Assembly: GCF_018609725.1 (NCBI RefSeq)
Contig: NZ_JAHENT010000117.1
Span: 1 to 42,812, forward strand
Direction: 5' to 3'
DNA from: Methanohalobium sp.
Lineage (GTDB): Archaea; Halobacteriota; Methanosarcinia; Methanosarcinales; Methanosarcinaceae
Length of the DNA stretch: 42,812 nt
Shown here: positions 8,097-16,759 of the stretch, one piece after another
How positions within the stretch are numbered: position 1 is the first letter of the stretch
How the letters are laid out: every line of letters begins with the position of its first letter
Made by a program: the position numbers and the translations under genes
Notes under the pieces: model-generated
The model's database searches: none
What the model saw: the letters and a program-made list of their open reading frames with translations, nothing else
Told to the model about the DNA's origin: nothing

Positions 8097-9106
8097 CTCT
8101 GGTAGTATTCATCTCTTGCATCCACAAGAGCCTTTATGTTTTTTAGTGGTGTATTGGGAGCAATTCCGCAACCTGGGGCCAGTATATCAACCCCTTCTTC
8201 CAGACAATTTTTTGCCTCGTTTTTAACATCATCATAACTACGCATCAGCATAGTTCCAGAAGTTGAAACATTACCTATAAGCTTTGATTTATCTCCAAGA
8301 ATTTCTTTTGCAGCCTGAAGATCTATTATTTTTTCTTCAACACTTATTCCTTCAAACCCACATTCTGAAAGTGGTTCAAGTACAGCATCAATATCACCAC
8401 ACATATGGGATACTTTAAAGCCCTTAACATTCCTGCAGAATCTCTGATATTCTGGTTTTATGAAACTCTCAAACATAGCAGGATCAATCAGGTCAGGACC
8501 TGCAGTACCATCGGGTACACAGACTACATCAGCACCGTGTTCAAGGAGGTTGTTGGCATGGCGAATACATATATCTGTACTGGCTTCCAGAAATTGCCGT
8601 ACATATTCAGGTTTTTTGATTAACCCAATCAAAAAATTGGATGTACCCATCAAATGGGCGGTAAGGGTTGCGGGACCTACCAGCCCCGCTATAATTGGAA
8701 CATTTTCATCCAATTCATACCTAATTAATTCAGCTACTTCTAACATGACAGGAATTCTGCCTCTTTTTTCAAGGTCATCAGGAATTTGTGGAATATCGGA
8801 AGTATTGGAATAGGGGTTTGATACAATTGAAGGCTGGATATCCATAGCACCCATATTTACCTCACATCCCATCGCTTCAGCAAGGACAGTAAGACAAAAT
8901 GGGTATCTTACAGCCTCCAGCCCTGCAATTTCATGTCCTCCAACCGCGAGTTTTACCATTTTTTCAGGGTCACTGTGGGCTTCTGGCCATTCAGAATCTG
9001 TCATTCTCATAAGTTCAACAGTTGCTGTCTGGGTGACAGATAGAGCAGGAATAAAATCTACTTTTTTTCCTTTCAGACAGTTTACAAGTCTATCTCTTGG
9101 ATTCAT
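8093..9106 (-). CDS. Methylcobamide:CoM methyltransferase-like protein (MtaA/MtbA family), copy 1
   Basis: First gene of the minus-strand pair. It has the same UROD fold as its neighbour, with zinc ligands H234-M-C236 (SHMCG) and C313 (APGCGIAP). The N-terminal [11 protein letters not shown] and [21 protein letters not shown] segments resemble authentic MtaA/MtbA closely, so a role in handing corrinoid-bound methyl groups to coenzyme M is likely. It has 337 residues. A GGTAGATC element close to the ribosome-binding consensus precedes the ATG. A TATA box on the minus strand lies at 9155-9165. No corrinoid protein (MtaC/MtbC/MttC type) or substrate methyltransferase is present in the window, so its partner is encoded elsewhere. 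It is divergent from the methionine synthase gene. Confidence 0.87.
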   Translation of the reverse strand: MNPRDRLVNCLKGKKVDFIPALSVTQTATVELMRMTDSEWPEAHSDPEKMVKLAVGGHEIAGLEAVRYPFCLTVLAEAMGCEVNMGAMDIQPSIVSNPYSNTSDIPQIPDDLEKRGRIPVMLEVAELIRYELDENVPIIAGLVGPATLTAHLMGTSNFLIGLIKKPEYVRQFLEASTDICIRHANNLLEHGADVVCVPDGTAGPDLIDPAMFESFIKPEYQRFCRNVKGFKVSHMCGDIDAVLEPLSECGFEGISVEEKIIDLQAAKEILGDKSKLIGNVSTSGTMLMRSYDDVKNEAKNCLEEGVDILAPGCGIAPNTPLKNIKALVDARDEYYQR

Positions 9107-9154
9107 GAGGATCTACCTTTCTGCTGTAAGTTAATAATATATTGGTTTAAGTAG

Positions 9155-9165
9155 TTATATTTATT
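9155..9165 (-). promoter_or_regulatory. TATA box for the two methyltransferase genes
   Basis: On the minus strand this reads AATAAATATAA. The predicted start would be near 9137, leaving a leader of about 30 bases with a ribosome site. It sits in the 143-base divergent promoter region. Confidence 0.4.
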
Positions 9166-9217
9166 GAATTGTTTACTGTCTTCCCTTATGTAAATTGTTT
9201 GCAAAACCCCGCCAAAC

Positions 9218-9226
9218 ATATAAATA
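9218..9226 (+). promoter_or_regulatory. TATA box of the methionine synthase gene
   Basis: ATATAAATA centred at about 9222. The expected transcription start (about 9249) coincides with the ATG at 9250, and there is no ribosome site, so the mRNA is probably leaderless. This also decides the start in favour of the ATG over the GTG at 9244. Confidence 0.6.
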
Positions 9227-9249
9227 GTATCTAAAATAAGTTAGTGTTC

Positions 9250-10275
9250 ATGACTGAGTTAATTTTCGATGAAATTGGCAGTTACCCTTTACCAGAAGGA
9301 GTAACAAAAGAATGGTTAGCTCATGCTTTTTCAACTCGTGAAGAGGATGAGCAATTATTTTCGATTATCAATAATACTTTCCAGAAAAAAATCGATGCAG
9401 GAGTACAGGTTCCAAATTATCCACAATTCCAGGATATGAACCAACAGTTTTTGTCCATAATCAATGACGAGGAATGTTCAGACGGACCCTATGAGGTCAA
9501 AGAAGATTGTGCAAAGATAATGGAGCTTGAAGCAATTGAACCAGCAGCCCAAAAGTACAGGGAAGAACATGGTGAAAAACTTGGTATCCGTGTCTGCATC
9601 ACAGGACCACTGGAACTGTATCTTAAAGAATTTGGAAGCACCGAATACACCGATATTTTGAACCTGCTGGCATCCAGTGTCGATAAATTTGCTAAAAAAG
9701 CAATCGAATCGGCAAAAAATTTCTATGTAAAAACTATTTCCATTGATGAGCCAAGTATAGGAATCAATCCGCAGATAATGTTTAGCGATTCTGAACTCAT
9801 TGAAGCGTTAACGACAGCATCACAGTCTGCAAACAAACTGGGTGTAGATGTGGAAATTCATCTTCATTCACCCATACATTATCATTTGGCAGCGAGGACA
9901 CCTTCGATAAATGTAATAGGTGTTGAATCAGCCGCAAATCCTGATTATCTGGAACTTATTGATAAAAAGTTACTGGAAGATACAGATTCATATCTGAGAG
10001 TCGGAGTTGCACGTACTGATGTATTCAATCTCGCTGCTGTACTTAATGAAAAATACAATACCAATGTCTGGAAGGATTTGGAAAAGTTTGAAGAAATAAT
10101 CACAGGTTTGGAAACTCCTGAAACGGTAGCCAAAAGACTTGAAAACGCCTATTCCAAATTCGGTGACCGGGTCAAATATGTGGGACCTGATTGTGGTCTT
10201 GGTTCATGGCCGACCCAAGAAGTGGCAAGTCGTTTACTTAACAATGTTGCCAGAGGAATAGCCGATTTTAAATAA
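9250..10275 (+). CDS. MetE-like core methionine synthase (corrinoid-dependent type)
   Basis: Homologue of the C-terminal catalytic domain of cobalamin-independent methionine synthase MetE. With only 341 residues it lacks the N-terminal half, like the folate-independent core methionine synthases of methanogens that take methyl groups from corrinoid proteins. Candidate zinc ligands are H204, E226 and C315 (PDCGLGSW). The family cysteine two residues after the first histidine is here H206 (IHLHSPIHYH), which is odd; another residue may replace it, or the protein may do a related reaction. It is divergent from two corrinoid-dependent methyltransferase-like genes, which supports a corrinoid methyl donor. 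The start is the ATG at 9250, chosen from TATA spacing. Confidence 0.82.
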   Translation: MTELIFDEIGSYPLPEGVTKEWLAHAFSTREEDEQLFSIINNTFQKKIDAGVQVPNYPQFQDMNQQFLSIINDEECSDGPYEVKEDCAKIMELEAIEPAAQKYREEHGEKLGIRVCITGPLELYLKEFGSTEYTDILNLLASSVDKFAKKAIESAKNFYVKTISIDEPSIGINPQIMFSDSELIEALTTASQSANKLGVDVEIHLHSPIHYHLAARTPSINVIGVESAANPDYLELIDKKLLEDTDSYLRVGVARTDVFNLAAVLNEKYNTNVWKDLEKFEEIITGLETPETVAKRLENAYSKFGDRVKYVGPDCGLGSWPTQEVASRLLNNVARGIADFK

Positions 10276-10286
10276 TAACTCTTTGC

Positions 10287-11303
10287 TCAGTTAATATTTA
10301 TTATTATATCATCCAGAATTTCCATAGCAATTTTTACAAATACTGGAGTGATATTTATTTCTATATAGGCGGCAGCAAATAACACGACCGTAACTGTGGT
10401 TAATAATATCCATAACGGTTTGGATTTCAGATAAGTTTTTGTGGTTGAATTAACTTGTTCAAGGCTCTGGTATATACTGGCAATATTATTACCCCTGAAC
10501 AAACTATTATTTTTAACTGTACAGGATTGTATTTTTGCGAACCTGTGTCCCATGGATGCAGTAAGAATCAGTGCAGGCAGTTCCAGTATTCCGTGAGGTA
10601 GTATCGAGGAAACGAAATAGGAAAATGAATATATTCCACCAAACAGTATTCCTTTTAGTCCCATAACTTCATATCCATCGATTATACCATTGAAAATAAA
10701 ATAGGAAAAAAGCAATCCAATTAATATACCATTGACAAAAACAATTATTACTGGTATAGTATATGGGAGTAATTGTGCGATTTTTTGATAATCGTATTCG
10801 CTAAATCCGCTATAATACCATATAGAATCCTGTGTATATTCAGGATTTTGTTTATATCCGTTTTGTTTGTAACTTTTATTACTTTTTGTAGTAAGCTTAT
10901 ATATTTTATTGGAAAAAAACCTGAATAACTGTTCTGTTTTGATGGAAAAGGTTGAGTATTTCTTATTTTTTAATCTGTGTTCCAAATCACCAAGTAGTGC
11001 GTGATGGATATATACAAACAACCCTGTACCGGCTGCTGCGGTAAAAGCGGCAATAGTGTTGAATATGAATATCGACCAAACAGGGCTAATATATTTAGCA
11101 CTGACTTCAACTTTTTTGGTAGCAGTACTTGATGTTGTAGTGATTGCTTTGTTGACGGTTTCAGGACCTGTAAAAGAATTAATAATAAGATAAAGACTAA
11201 ACCCCAGCAAACACGCAAAACCAATAGCCATAGCAAACAATTTAAGAGACCACAACACATCAGATTTTTTAATACTAAATGTTTTATCAGAAAAATTATT
11301 CAT
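10287..11303 (-). CDS. SpoIIM/DUF95-family integral membrane protein
   Basis: Multi-spanning membrane protein with the signature of the stage II sporulation protein M family (COG1300): LPHGILELPALILTASMGHR near residue 230. Five or six hydrophobic segments are visible (about 20-45, 75-100, 180-205, 210-250, 300-325). A charged, Lys/Tyr/Asn-rich cytoplasmic stretch (about 110-170) interrupts them. In archaea these proteins have no link to sporulation and their function is unknown. I start at the ATG at 11303, preceded by GAGAGG at proper spacing; the ATG at 11318 would place that site inside the gene. It is divergent from the KaiC-like gene, whose leader has the same ATGAGAGG arrangement. Confidence 0.8.
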   Translation of the reverse strand: MNNFSDKTFSIKKSDVLWSLKLFAMAIGFACLLGFSLYLIINSFTGPETVNKAITTTSSTATKKVEVSAKYISPVWSIFIFNTIAAFTAAAGTGLFVYIHHALLGDLEHRLKNKKYSTFSIKTEQLFRFFSNKIYKLTTKSNKSYKQNGYKQNPEYTQDSIWYYSGFSEYDYQKIAQLLPYTIPVIIVFVNGILIGLLFSYFIFNGIIDGYEVMGLKGILFGGIYSFSYFVSSILPHGILELPALILTASMGHRFAKIQSCTVKNNSLFRGNNIASIYQSLEQVNSTTKTYLKSKPLWILLTTVTVVLFAAAYIEINITPVFVKIAMEILDDIIININ

Positions 11304-11477
11304 AATTTGGCCTCTCATTAACCCTGTAAACTCTTATAATACTAAAACAATTTTTGACATTTATAAATTACTATCAATACATTATTTGTATATTATTAAA
11401 ATTATATCGATGAATTAAAATATCTTTGGTACAAATATTATTATATTAATATGTTAACTTAAATGAGAGGTTGCGTC

Positions 11478-12227
11478 ATGGTAACAAGAATACAGACCGG
11501 AATTTCAGGATTTGATGAGCTGGTTCAGGGGGGTCTGCTGTCAGAAAGGGTATATCTGGTAAACGGACCACCTGGCAGTGGTAAAACAACTTTTGGGATA
11601 CAGTTTCTGACACATGGCGCTGCAAATGGTGAAATTGGTTTATATATAACCTTAAATGAAAGTCCTCAAAATGTTATTGATGACATGTCTAATTATAAGC
11701 TTGGCATACCTTCTCTTATTAGAAAGAGAAAACTCCTTTTCGCAGACCTTGGTCCAAGGATGGAATATGGCTATTCAGATGAAATGAATGAAGTAATTTC
11801 TCCCAATTATGATGTTGGATACGCTCCGGTAGATTCGGAAGCTCCTTCACCAAATCTGGTTTTTAAACAGATTACTGCCTATGTCATGGAGTACAATGTC
11901 AAAAGGCTGGTAATTGATTCTGTATCAGCTATACGTTTTACAAGTAAAGACCGTTCATTGGAAGAAAAAGAGATGAGCCGGTTTATAAGAAGTTTAAAAA
12001 ATCTGGGATGTACAACAGTACTGTTATCAGAAATGGTGGATCCTACATCCTATTCTACAGAACAGTTTTCATCTCATGGTGTAATTTTCCTGCATAATTT
12101 CCTCTATCAAAAAACAATGACAAGAGCCTTACAGATTATAAAGATGCGAGGAACCAATCATGATTGTAATATGCGAGGTCTTGAATTTACTGAGAAAGGT
12201 CTAAAAATTAACGACCAGCTGAGCTGA
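11478..12227 (+). CDS. KaiC-domain (RadA/RAD55-like) ATPase
   Basis: Single-domain RecA-superfamily ATPase of the archaeal KaiC-like group, 249 residues. The Walker A motif is GPPGSGKT (residues 30-37, catalytic K36); Walker B is the RLVIDSVSAI stretch. N-terminal TRIQTGISGFDELVQGG is typical of the group. These proteins are widespread in archaea and are linked to signalling or motility, but this one cannot be assigned a precise role. The start is set at 11478 because GAGAGGT at 11465-11471 is a good ribosome site for it; the ATG at 11463 overlaps that site. It is followed after 13 bases by a small charged protein, which is probably translated from the same mRNA. Confidence 0.85.
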   Translation: MVTRIQTGISGFDELVQGGLLSERVYLVNGPPGSGKTTFGIQFLTHGAANGEIGLYITLNESPQNVIDDMSNYKLGIPSLIRKRKLLFADLGPRMEYGYSDEMNEVISPNYDVGYAPVDSEAPSPNLVFKQITAYVMEYNVKRLVIDSVSAIRFTSKDRSLEEKEMSRFIRSLKNLGCTTVLLSEMVDPTSYSTEQFSSHGVIFLHNFLYQKTMTRALQIIKMRGTNHDCNMRGLEFTEKGLKINDQLS

Positions 12228-12240
12228 TGGGGGAGTTTAG

Positions 12241-12750
12241 ATGATAGATTTTTTCAAAAAAAGTAATGATACAAGGAAATTATCCAGTACCAGTGAATCC
12301 CGAAATACTGAAGTATTGAAAAAAGTTTATGACCTTGGTTTTGAGGTAGGTTATAATAAACATTCTGAGCTTGGATGGGTTACTGACAAGTATTCTCGTT
12401 TGTACTCGTTATCGAAAATGTATGGACTGGATGAATATGTACATCGATACTATATAAGGGGGAAAAGGGAAGGAGCTCAGGAAAAAGAACAGAATTTATA
12501 TGCAAGTTTGTCCAGAGAAGAAAAAAAGAACAAAGATGAAGAAAAGGAGTTGCAGGAGTCACAGGAACTGAATTCCGAAACCAATTTTGAGAGTGGATTT
12601 GGCTGTACATACAGCAATGATTACGAATGTATCCAGTCACCAGCTCAAAAACCTACCATGATGGATTTGCCTGATTTTCTTGCAAAACCCAAAAAACTTG
12701 AAAAACCTGATAGTGTAAAAGGGTTTAAACCATTTACACATAGGCGATAA
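12241..12750 (+). CDS. Uncharacterised hydrophilic protein downstream of KaiC-like ATPase
   Basis: I do not recognise this 169-residue protein. It starts with a strong GGGGGAG ribosome site 5 bases before the ATG. The N-terminal half (about 25-80) looks globular, with VYDLGFEVGYNKHSELGW and aromatic-rich YSRLYSLSKMYGLDEYVHRYY. A highly charged helical segment rich in Lys and Glu follows (about 80-110), probably a coiled coil, then a low-complexity tail with two cysteines and ending in KGFKPFTHRR. No signal peptide or membrane segment is seen. Its 13-base distance from the KaiC-like gene suggests it is the ATPase's partner or regulator; that is inference from position only. Confidence 0.7.
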   Translation: MIDFFKKSNDTRKLSSTSESRNTEVLKKVYDLGFEVGYNKHSELGWVTDKYSRLYSLSKMYGLDEYVHRYYIRGKREGAQEKEQNLYASLSREEKKNKDEEKELQESQELNSETNFESGFGCTYSNDYECIQSPAQKPTMMDLPDFLAKPKKLEKPDSVKGFKPFTHRR

Positions 12751-12764
12751 ACATATTACAAAAA

Positions 12765-13808
12765 TTATGCATTAACAAATCCATAACCTATAAACCTTTG
12801 TTTATCATTATTAAGGTTGGCGATTATAAACCTGTCAGAACTATTATAGGCTATTCCTTTTGTACCTGAAAACTCCACCAGATATTCATATCCGGGTTTT
12901 GCATGTTCTATATTGTTACCGTTTGATGTAATATTTTCAACTCGTACAGGGGTAGATTGGAGACCTGTAAACAGATGCAAAACATCTCCTACTATAAATC
13001 CATCTGTTAACTGGGTTAGTGTGCAGTTAAGGGTGAAATCAGTACTAACTAATTCATTATTGGATATTATAAAACCTCTGTCGATTTCTTTGGTCTGTAC
13101 ATGCTTTAGAGCCAATCCTACACGTGACCCAGCCCCTGCACTTTTTGTATCTTCATCATGCATCTGTATCGAGCGTATTTCCAGTGGTTTTTCTAAAGGA
13201 TACAAGTACATTTTGTCCTTTGAATGTATTGTTCCTTGGGACACCGATCCAAGAGCAACACATCCGATGCCTGTAACATTAAAAACCTGATCAATAACAA
13301 CACGGGGTGGTTTATCATCCAGTGATTTCTTTTCTTTGAATACAATGTCTCCCAGTTCAAATATCATATCTCTGAGTTCATTCATTCCTTCAAATGAGGT
13401 TGTTGATGTTGAAATGCAGTCCCAGTTTTCAAGATTTGTACCTGCAGTCACCTTTTTTATTTGTTCTTTAAGTTCTTCTATTGCATATGGATAGGTTGTA
13501 TCAGATTTTGTTAAAACAAATATCCCGTGCTGATATTTCATGATGTCCAAAGATATTATGCATTCACCAACAGTTGCATTGAGACCTTCCGGTGGCACAC
13601 AGATGAGGGCAATATCTGAAAGGCTGAGAGCTGTAATCAGTGGTTTTACAGATTCTGGATATCCGTTCGCATCTATGGCTGTAAGTATTCTTCCACCCTT
13701 GGAATACTCAAATTTTGTAATGTCTGATTCATCCTCTTTTTTTCCCAGATGTGATGCCAGACTAGTTCTTCCACTCTGTTCGCTTCCAATAATTGCTACG
13801 CTTGTCAT
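12765..13808 (-). CDS. EF-Tu/SelB-like translation factor homologue with degenerate P-loop
   Basis: Archaeal paralogue of the EF-Tu/SelB GTPase family, 347 residues, with a short G domain followed by two beta-barrel domains similar to EF-Tu domains 2 and 3 (PRVVIDQVFNVTGIGCVALGSVSQG). The P-loop reads G8-S-E-Q-S-G13-R14-T-S: the invariant lysine is arginine. The DxxG motif (D46-A-N-G49) and TKSD (100-103, for NKxD) remain. Switch I is much shorter than in EF-Tu. The protein may bind GTP weakly or act without hydrolysis. It is the last gene of a minus-strand series after the RNA ligase (28-base gap). A role in translation or in handling a special tRNA is possible but not shown. Confidence 0.8.
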   Translation of the reverse strand: MTSVAIIGSEQSGRTSLASHLGKKEDESDITKFEYSKGGRILTAIDANGYPESVKPLITALSLSDIALICVPPEGLNATVGECIISLDIMKYQHGIFVLTKSDTTYPYAIEELKEQIKKVTAGTNLENWDCISTSTTSFEGMNELRDMIFELGDIVFKEKKSLDDKPPRVVIDQVFNVTGIGCVALGSVSQGTIHSKDKMYLYPLEKPLEIRSIQMHDEDTKSAGAGSRVGLALKHVQTKEIDRGFIISNNELVSTDFTLNCTLTQLTDGFIVGDVLHLFTGLQSTPVRVENITSNGNNIEHAKPGYEYLVEFSGTKGIAYNSSDRFIIANLNNDKQRFIGYGFVNA

Positions 13809-13836
13809 GCCCTTGCCCTTAATTCTAAATTATATT

Positions 13837-15006
13837 TTAACTTTTCCACAAACTGCCGTTCCAGATTGCCTTTGTTTTATCATTGGTACTCTGGTTAAGT
13901 TTTCTGATTGCTACCAGATATTCGTCACCCACCTGTAGGGGGGTACCAAATATAGCATTTATTCCCATTCTTTTAAGATGTTTTTCAAATTCATAAATCG
14001 TTTCAGGTTCTTTTACCCGGATCTGGACATCCTCGTGTACTTCTTCTCCTTCTGCAACTTTACTCATAGTCCTGCTCATTGGCTCCAGTATGCTCCTGCC
14101 AAGCTGTAAACAGCGTTCTTGGAATTCTTCTTCGGATTCTCCCCACTCAACTGACTGGAAACCTTCACGGATAACTCTTGAATAGAAATAATCCCTTCCA
14201 AAATCGTTGTAGAATTTGAATCCTTCTATAAGGTCTGCACAGTTACTCTCAGAACTTGTATACTTTATTGCGTTTATTCGCATCTGTGGATCTTTGATTA
14301 CTACACCTTCGCGCTCTTGTTTCCCTATTTCTTTGATAATTCTGGTGATATTTTCAGGAGCCTCTTCGATTTTATATTCTCCAAAGAGTTGAACCTGATT
14401 TAAATTATAATCGTTCATAAGTTTTCTTCGTTCATATACAGGTAAAGGTTCCCCTGTGTTTTTATATCTGATATCAAATATGAAAAAGTCAAGTGATTCT
14501 ATATTGTAGATGCTTTTTGGAACATAGGGATTATCGGGACCCACCATTTCCCCGTATAAAACAAGTTCTGGATGTTTTTCAAAAAATTCCTGCCCGATTA
14601 AATATTTTGCACGTTCTGTGGTATAGGGACAGACTATACCACTCCGGGTAAAAGCAGTAACATCACCGTTAATACTGGCTACTCTAACGTTGTAGCCGTT
14701 CATTTTTTCTTCCACAGAAACGGTGCCTGAATTTTTAAAATGGCTTTTTACAGCAGGTTCTACAGCCATTGCTCTTTTTATTTTGGGGAAACCTCTTATC
14801 AATTCAAAGTATCCATTGTTTTGATATAGAACTGTTCCGGTTTCGATTTTGGATACTTTTTTGTCAAATCTAAATAGGTTCTGATATTTGCCCCAGTTTT
14901 GTAATATCCTTTTTTTGGATGTCAGTTTTTCAACTTTTGATGGGGGCAGGTTCAGAAATTCTGCCACACCATCAATATCGAGTTTAGTATTTGATTCAAA
15001 GCTCAT
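13837..15006 (-). CDS. ATP-dependent RNA ligase, archaeal Rnl3 type
   Basis: Homodimeric archaeal RNA ligase of the Pab1020/MthRnl family. It joins 5'-phosphate and 3'-hydroxyl RNA ends through an adenylated lysine. The nucleotidyltransferase motif I is E-E-K101-M-N-G, giving K101 as the adenylated residue. Motif III is FFIFDIR, motif IV EREGVVIKD, motif V IKYT. The 389-residue length includes the N-terminal extension and C-terminal dimerisation region of the family. The biological substrate in archaea is not firmly known; circular RNA formation has been reported for the family. It lies between a four-CBS protein (28 bases upstream) and the EF-like gene (28 bases downstream), probably one operon. 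Confidence 0.92.
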   Translation of the reverse strand: MSFESNTKLDIDGVAEFLNLPPSKVEKLTSKKRILQNWGKYQNLFRFDKKVSKIETGTVLYQNNGYFELIRGFPKIKRAMAVEPAVKSHFKNSGTVSVEEKMNGYNVRVASINGDVTAFTRSGIVCPYTTERAKYLIGQEFFEKHPELVLYGEMVGPDNPYVPKSIYNIESLDFFIFDIRYKNTGEPLPVYERRKLMNDYNLNQVQLFGEYKIEEAPENITRIIKEIGKQEREGVVIKDPQMRINAIKYTSSESNCADLIEGFKFYNDFGRDYFYSRVIREGFQSVEWGESEEEFQERCLQLGRSILEPMSRTMSKVAEGEEVHEDVQIRVKEPETIYEFEKHLKRMGINAIFGTPLQVGDEYLVAIRKLNQSTNDKTKAIWNGSLWKS

Positions 15007-15034
15007 GTTGGTCTTTGTTAAACTTTGCGTATAA

Positions 15035-15811
15035 TCAATCAGCCATGCTTTCTATGATGTTCCTTCTTGTAATGATTCCTACAAGTTCGTCTTCAAGGTT
15101 GAGTACTGGCACTCCACCGATGTTATCTTCAATCATCATATTGACAACATCAGATGTAGGTGTATTTGTATAGACGGTTTTAACACCTCTTGTCATAATG
15201 TCTTCGATAATCAGGTTTCTTATCCTTGTATCCTGTTTATTACCCGCAACAAGGTCACGGAATGCGCGCATGGATTTTGCAATGTCCTTTTCTGTAACAA
15301 TACCTACAATTTTTTCATCTTCAACAACAGGAACTCTTCCAATATTGTTTTCAAGCATCTGATGTCTGATATGAATTACACGATCACTGGGATTTGCCTT
15401 TAGAGGGTCTTTTTGCATTATTTCTCCTGAATAACCATCAAAATGATTATTTTTCAACAGTTCTTCAGGTGTAACCCAACCGTATATATCATCGTTATCT
15501 GTGACTACTATAACTTTTCCTTTGTTTTTCATCAGGGTTATAGCATCTTTGATATCTGTATCAGGCAAAACTTTTGAATAATCATCAGAAACAGCAGTAG
15601 CTACATGTAGTGATGATGCAGGTTTGTTGCCTTTTTTACGTGTTCCAAGTTCTTCATTAAGGCTTCTCATGGTAAGTACGCCCATGATTTTATCGTCATG
15701 GGTTACGAGCAACCTTCGGGTATTTTTCTTCTCCATGACATCAAGCGCATGGGATGTTGTATCAGATTTATCGATGGTAGGTGGCTCCACCATTATTTCT
15801 TTAACTTGCAT
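15035..15811 (-). CDS. Four-CBS-domain protein, array member 5
   Basis: A 258-residue protein made of four CBS domains and nothing else visible. The domains begin at the [26 protein letters not shown] and EDIMTRGVK segments and end in the typical [24 protein letters not shown] and GIITRRNI strands. CBS pairs usually bind adenosine nucleotides (AMP, ATP, SAM) and act as energy or ligand sensors. The second domain is the least canonical. An AGAGGT ribosome site precedes the ATG. It is the last of five tandem CBS genes and is 28 bases upstream of the RNA ligase gene, so it may regulate or be coexpressed with the ligase. Confidence 0.88.
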   Translation of the reverse strand: MQVKEIMVEPPTIDKSDTTSHALDVMEKKNTRRLLVTHDDKIMGVLTMRSLNEELGTRKKGNKPASSLHVATAVSDDYSKVLPDTDIKDAITLMKNKGKVIVVTDNDDIYGWVTPEELLKNNHFDGYSGEIMQKDPLKANPSDRVIHIRHQMLENNIGRVPVVEDEKIVGIVTEKDIAKSMRAFRDLVAGNKQDTRIRNLIIEDIMTRGVKTVYTNTPTSDVVNMMIEDNIGGVPVLNLEDELVGIITRRNIIESMAD

Positions 15812-15864
15812 ATATGAAACCTCTTAATTTGTCCTAAATGTTTTTTATAATTATAGAGTAGACC

Positions 15865-16725
15865 TTACTCAGATAACTGATTCTGTATAGCTCTTAGTAT
15901 ATCACTTCTGCTAATTATTCCGGCTATATCTTCATTTTCTCTTACAGGTAAGCCCAGAACATTTTCATCAATCATAATTTTTGCGGCATTGTTAAGAGAA
16001 TCACTACTGTCTATTACATGAAGCTGTGTACTCATGATGTCTTCTGCCACCAGTGAAACCTTTTCCACATCCCGGTATACCCTTTGACCACCAGTTTCGG
16101 GTTTTCTAGCCATTTTTATTTCTTTGGATTGGAGTTTTCCTTCATCGTCTTTAAGGGTATTTAAAGCCAGGTCTCTGGTAGATATCATACCTACGGTCTC
16201 ATCGACATCGTTTACTACAAGGAGTTTATGTATATTGCTTTTTTCCATTTCATCTATTACATGGTTTATAGTATGATGTCTGTGAACAAATATCGGATTT
16301 TTTGTCATCCATTCAGAAACATTACCTTCCAGTGGACTGTTTTCAGAAATATATCTAACAATATCTATCCTTGTTATAATACCGGCTACTTTATTTTTCA
16401 TGACAGGAAGGCTACTTATATGATTCTCAAGTATCATACTGATAGCCTGTGATATTGATGCACTGGAATAGATTGTTAATGGAGACTCGGTCATTACCCT
16501 GTCGATTAAAATATCATCTACAGGTCTTCTCTTCCATGTTGGTCCTGATTGAGCCTTTTTCCTGCTCAAATCAGACATTGTTACTATTCCTACCATTTCC
16601 TCTTCATCATCAACAACAATAAGAGTGTTGATTTTATGTTTTAGCATCAGGTTACGTGCATGTGCAACGGTATCATTTGGTTTTACTACATAAACCGGTG
16701 AACTCATGATGTCTTCTACGGTCAT
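15865..16725 (-). CDS. Four-CBS-domain protein, array member 4
   Basis: A 286-residue protein of four CBS domains, starting VEDIMSSPVYVV, DRVMTESPLT, SEWMTKNPIF and AEDIMSTQLHV, with a charged linker of about 30 residues between domains three and four. No catalytic domain is fused. I start at the ATG at 16725, which has a GATGAGGAT ribosome site just upstream and gives an N-terminus (MTVEDIM) like that of the neighbouring gene at 18574; the frame is open to 16752. It is followed by a 53-base gap to the next CBS gene. Ligand unknown. Confidence 0.87.
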   Translation of the reverse strand: MTVEDIMSSPVYVVKPNDTVAHARNLMLKHKINTLIVVDDEEEMVGIVTMSDLSRKKAQSGPTWKRRPVDDILIDRVMTESPLTIYSSASISQAISMILENHISSLPVMKNKVAGIITRIDIVRYISENSPLEGNVSEWMTKNPIFVHRHHTINHVIDEMEKSNIHKLLVVNDVDETVGMISTRDLALNTLKDDEGKLQSKEIKMARKPETGGQRVYRDVEKVSLVAEDIMSTQLHVIDSSDSLNNAAKIMIDENVLGLPVRENEDIAGIISRSDILRAIQNQLSE

Positions 16726-16759
16726 TTTTATCCTCATCTGTTTTTGCTTCAAAATAATT

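Noticed and set aside
7417-8226. Long plus-strand open frame of 269 codons
   Set aside because: It is antisense to the two methyltransferase-like genes, is Ser/Thr-rich in the way shadow frames are, and has no family signature.
10287-11303. SpoIIM similarity as a sign of sporulation
   Set aside because: The family is widespread in non-sporulating archaea and only the fold name derives from Bacillus.
11478-12227. KaiC-like ATPase as evidence for a circadian clock
   Set aside because: It is a single-domain archaeal RecA-family ATPase and no kaiA or kaiB is present.
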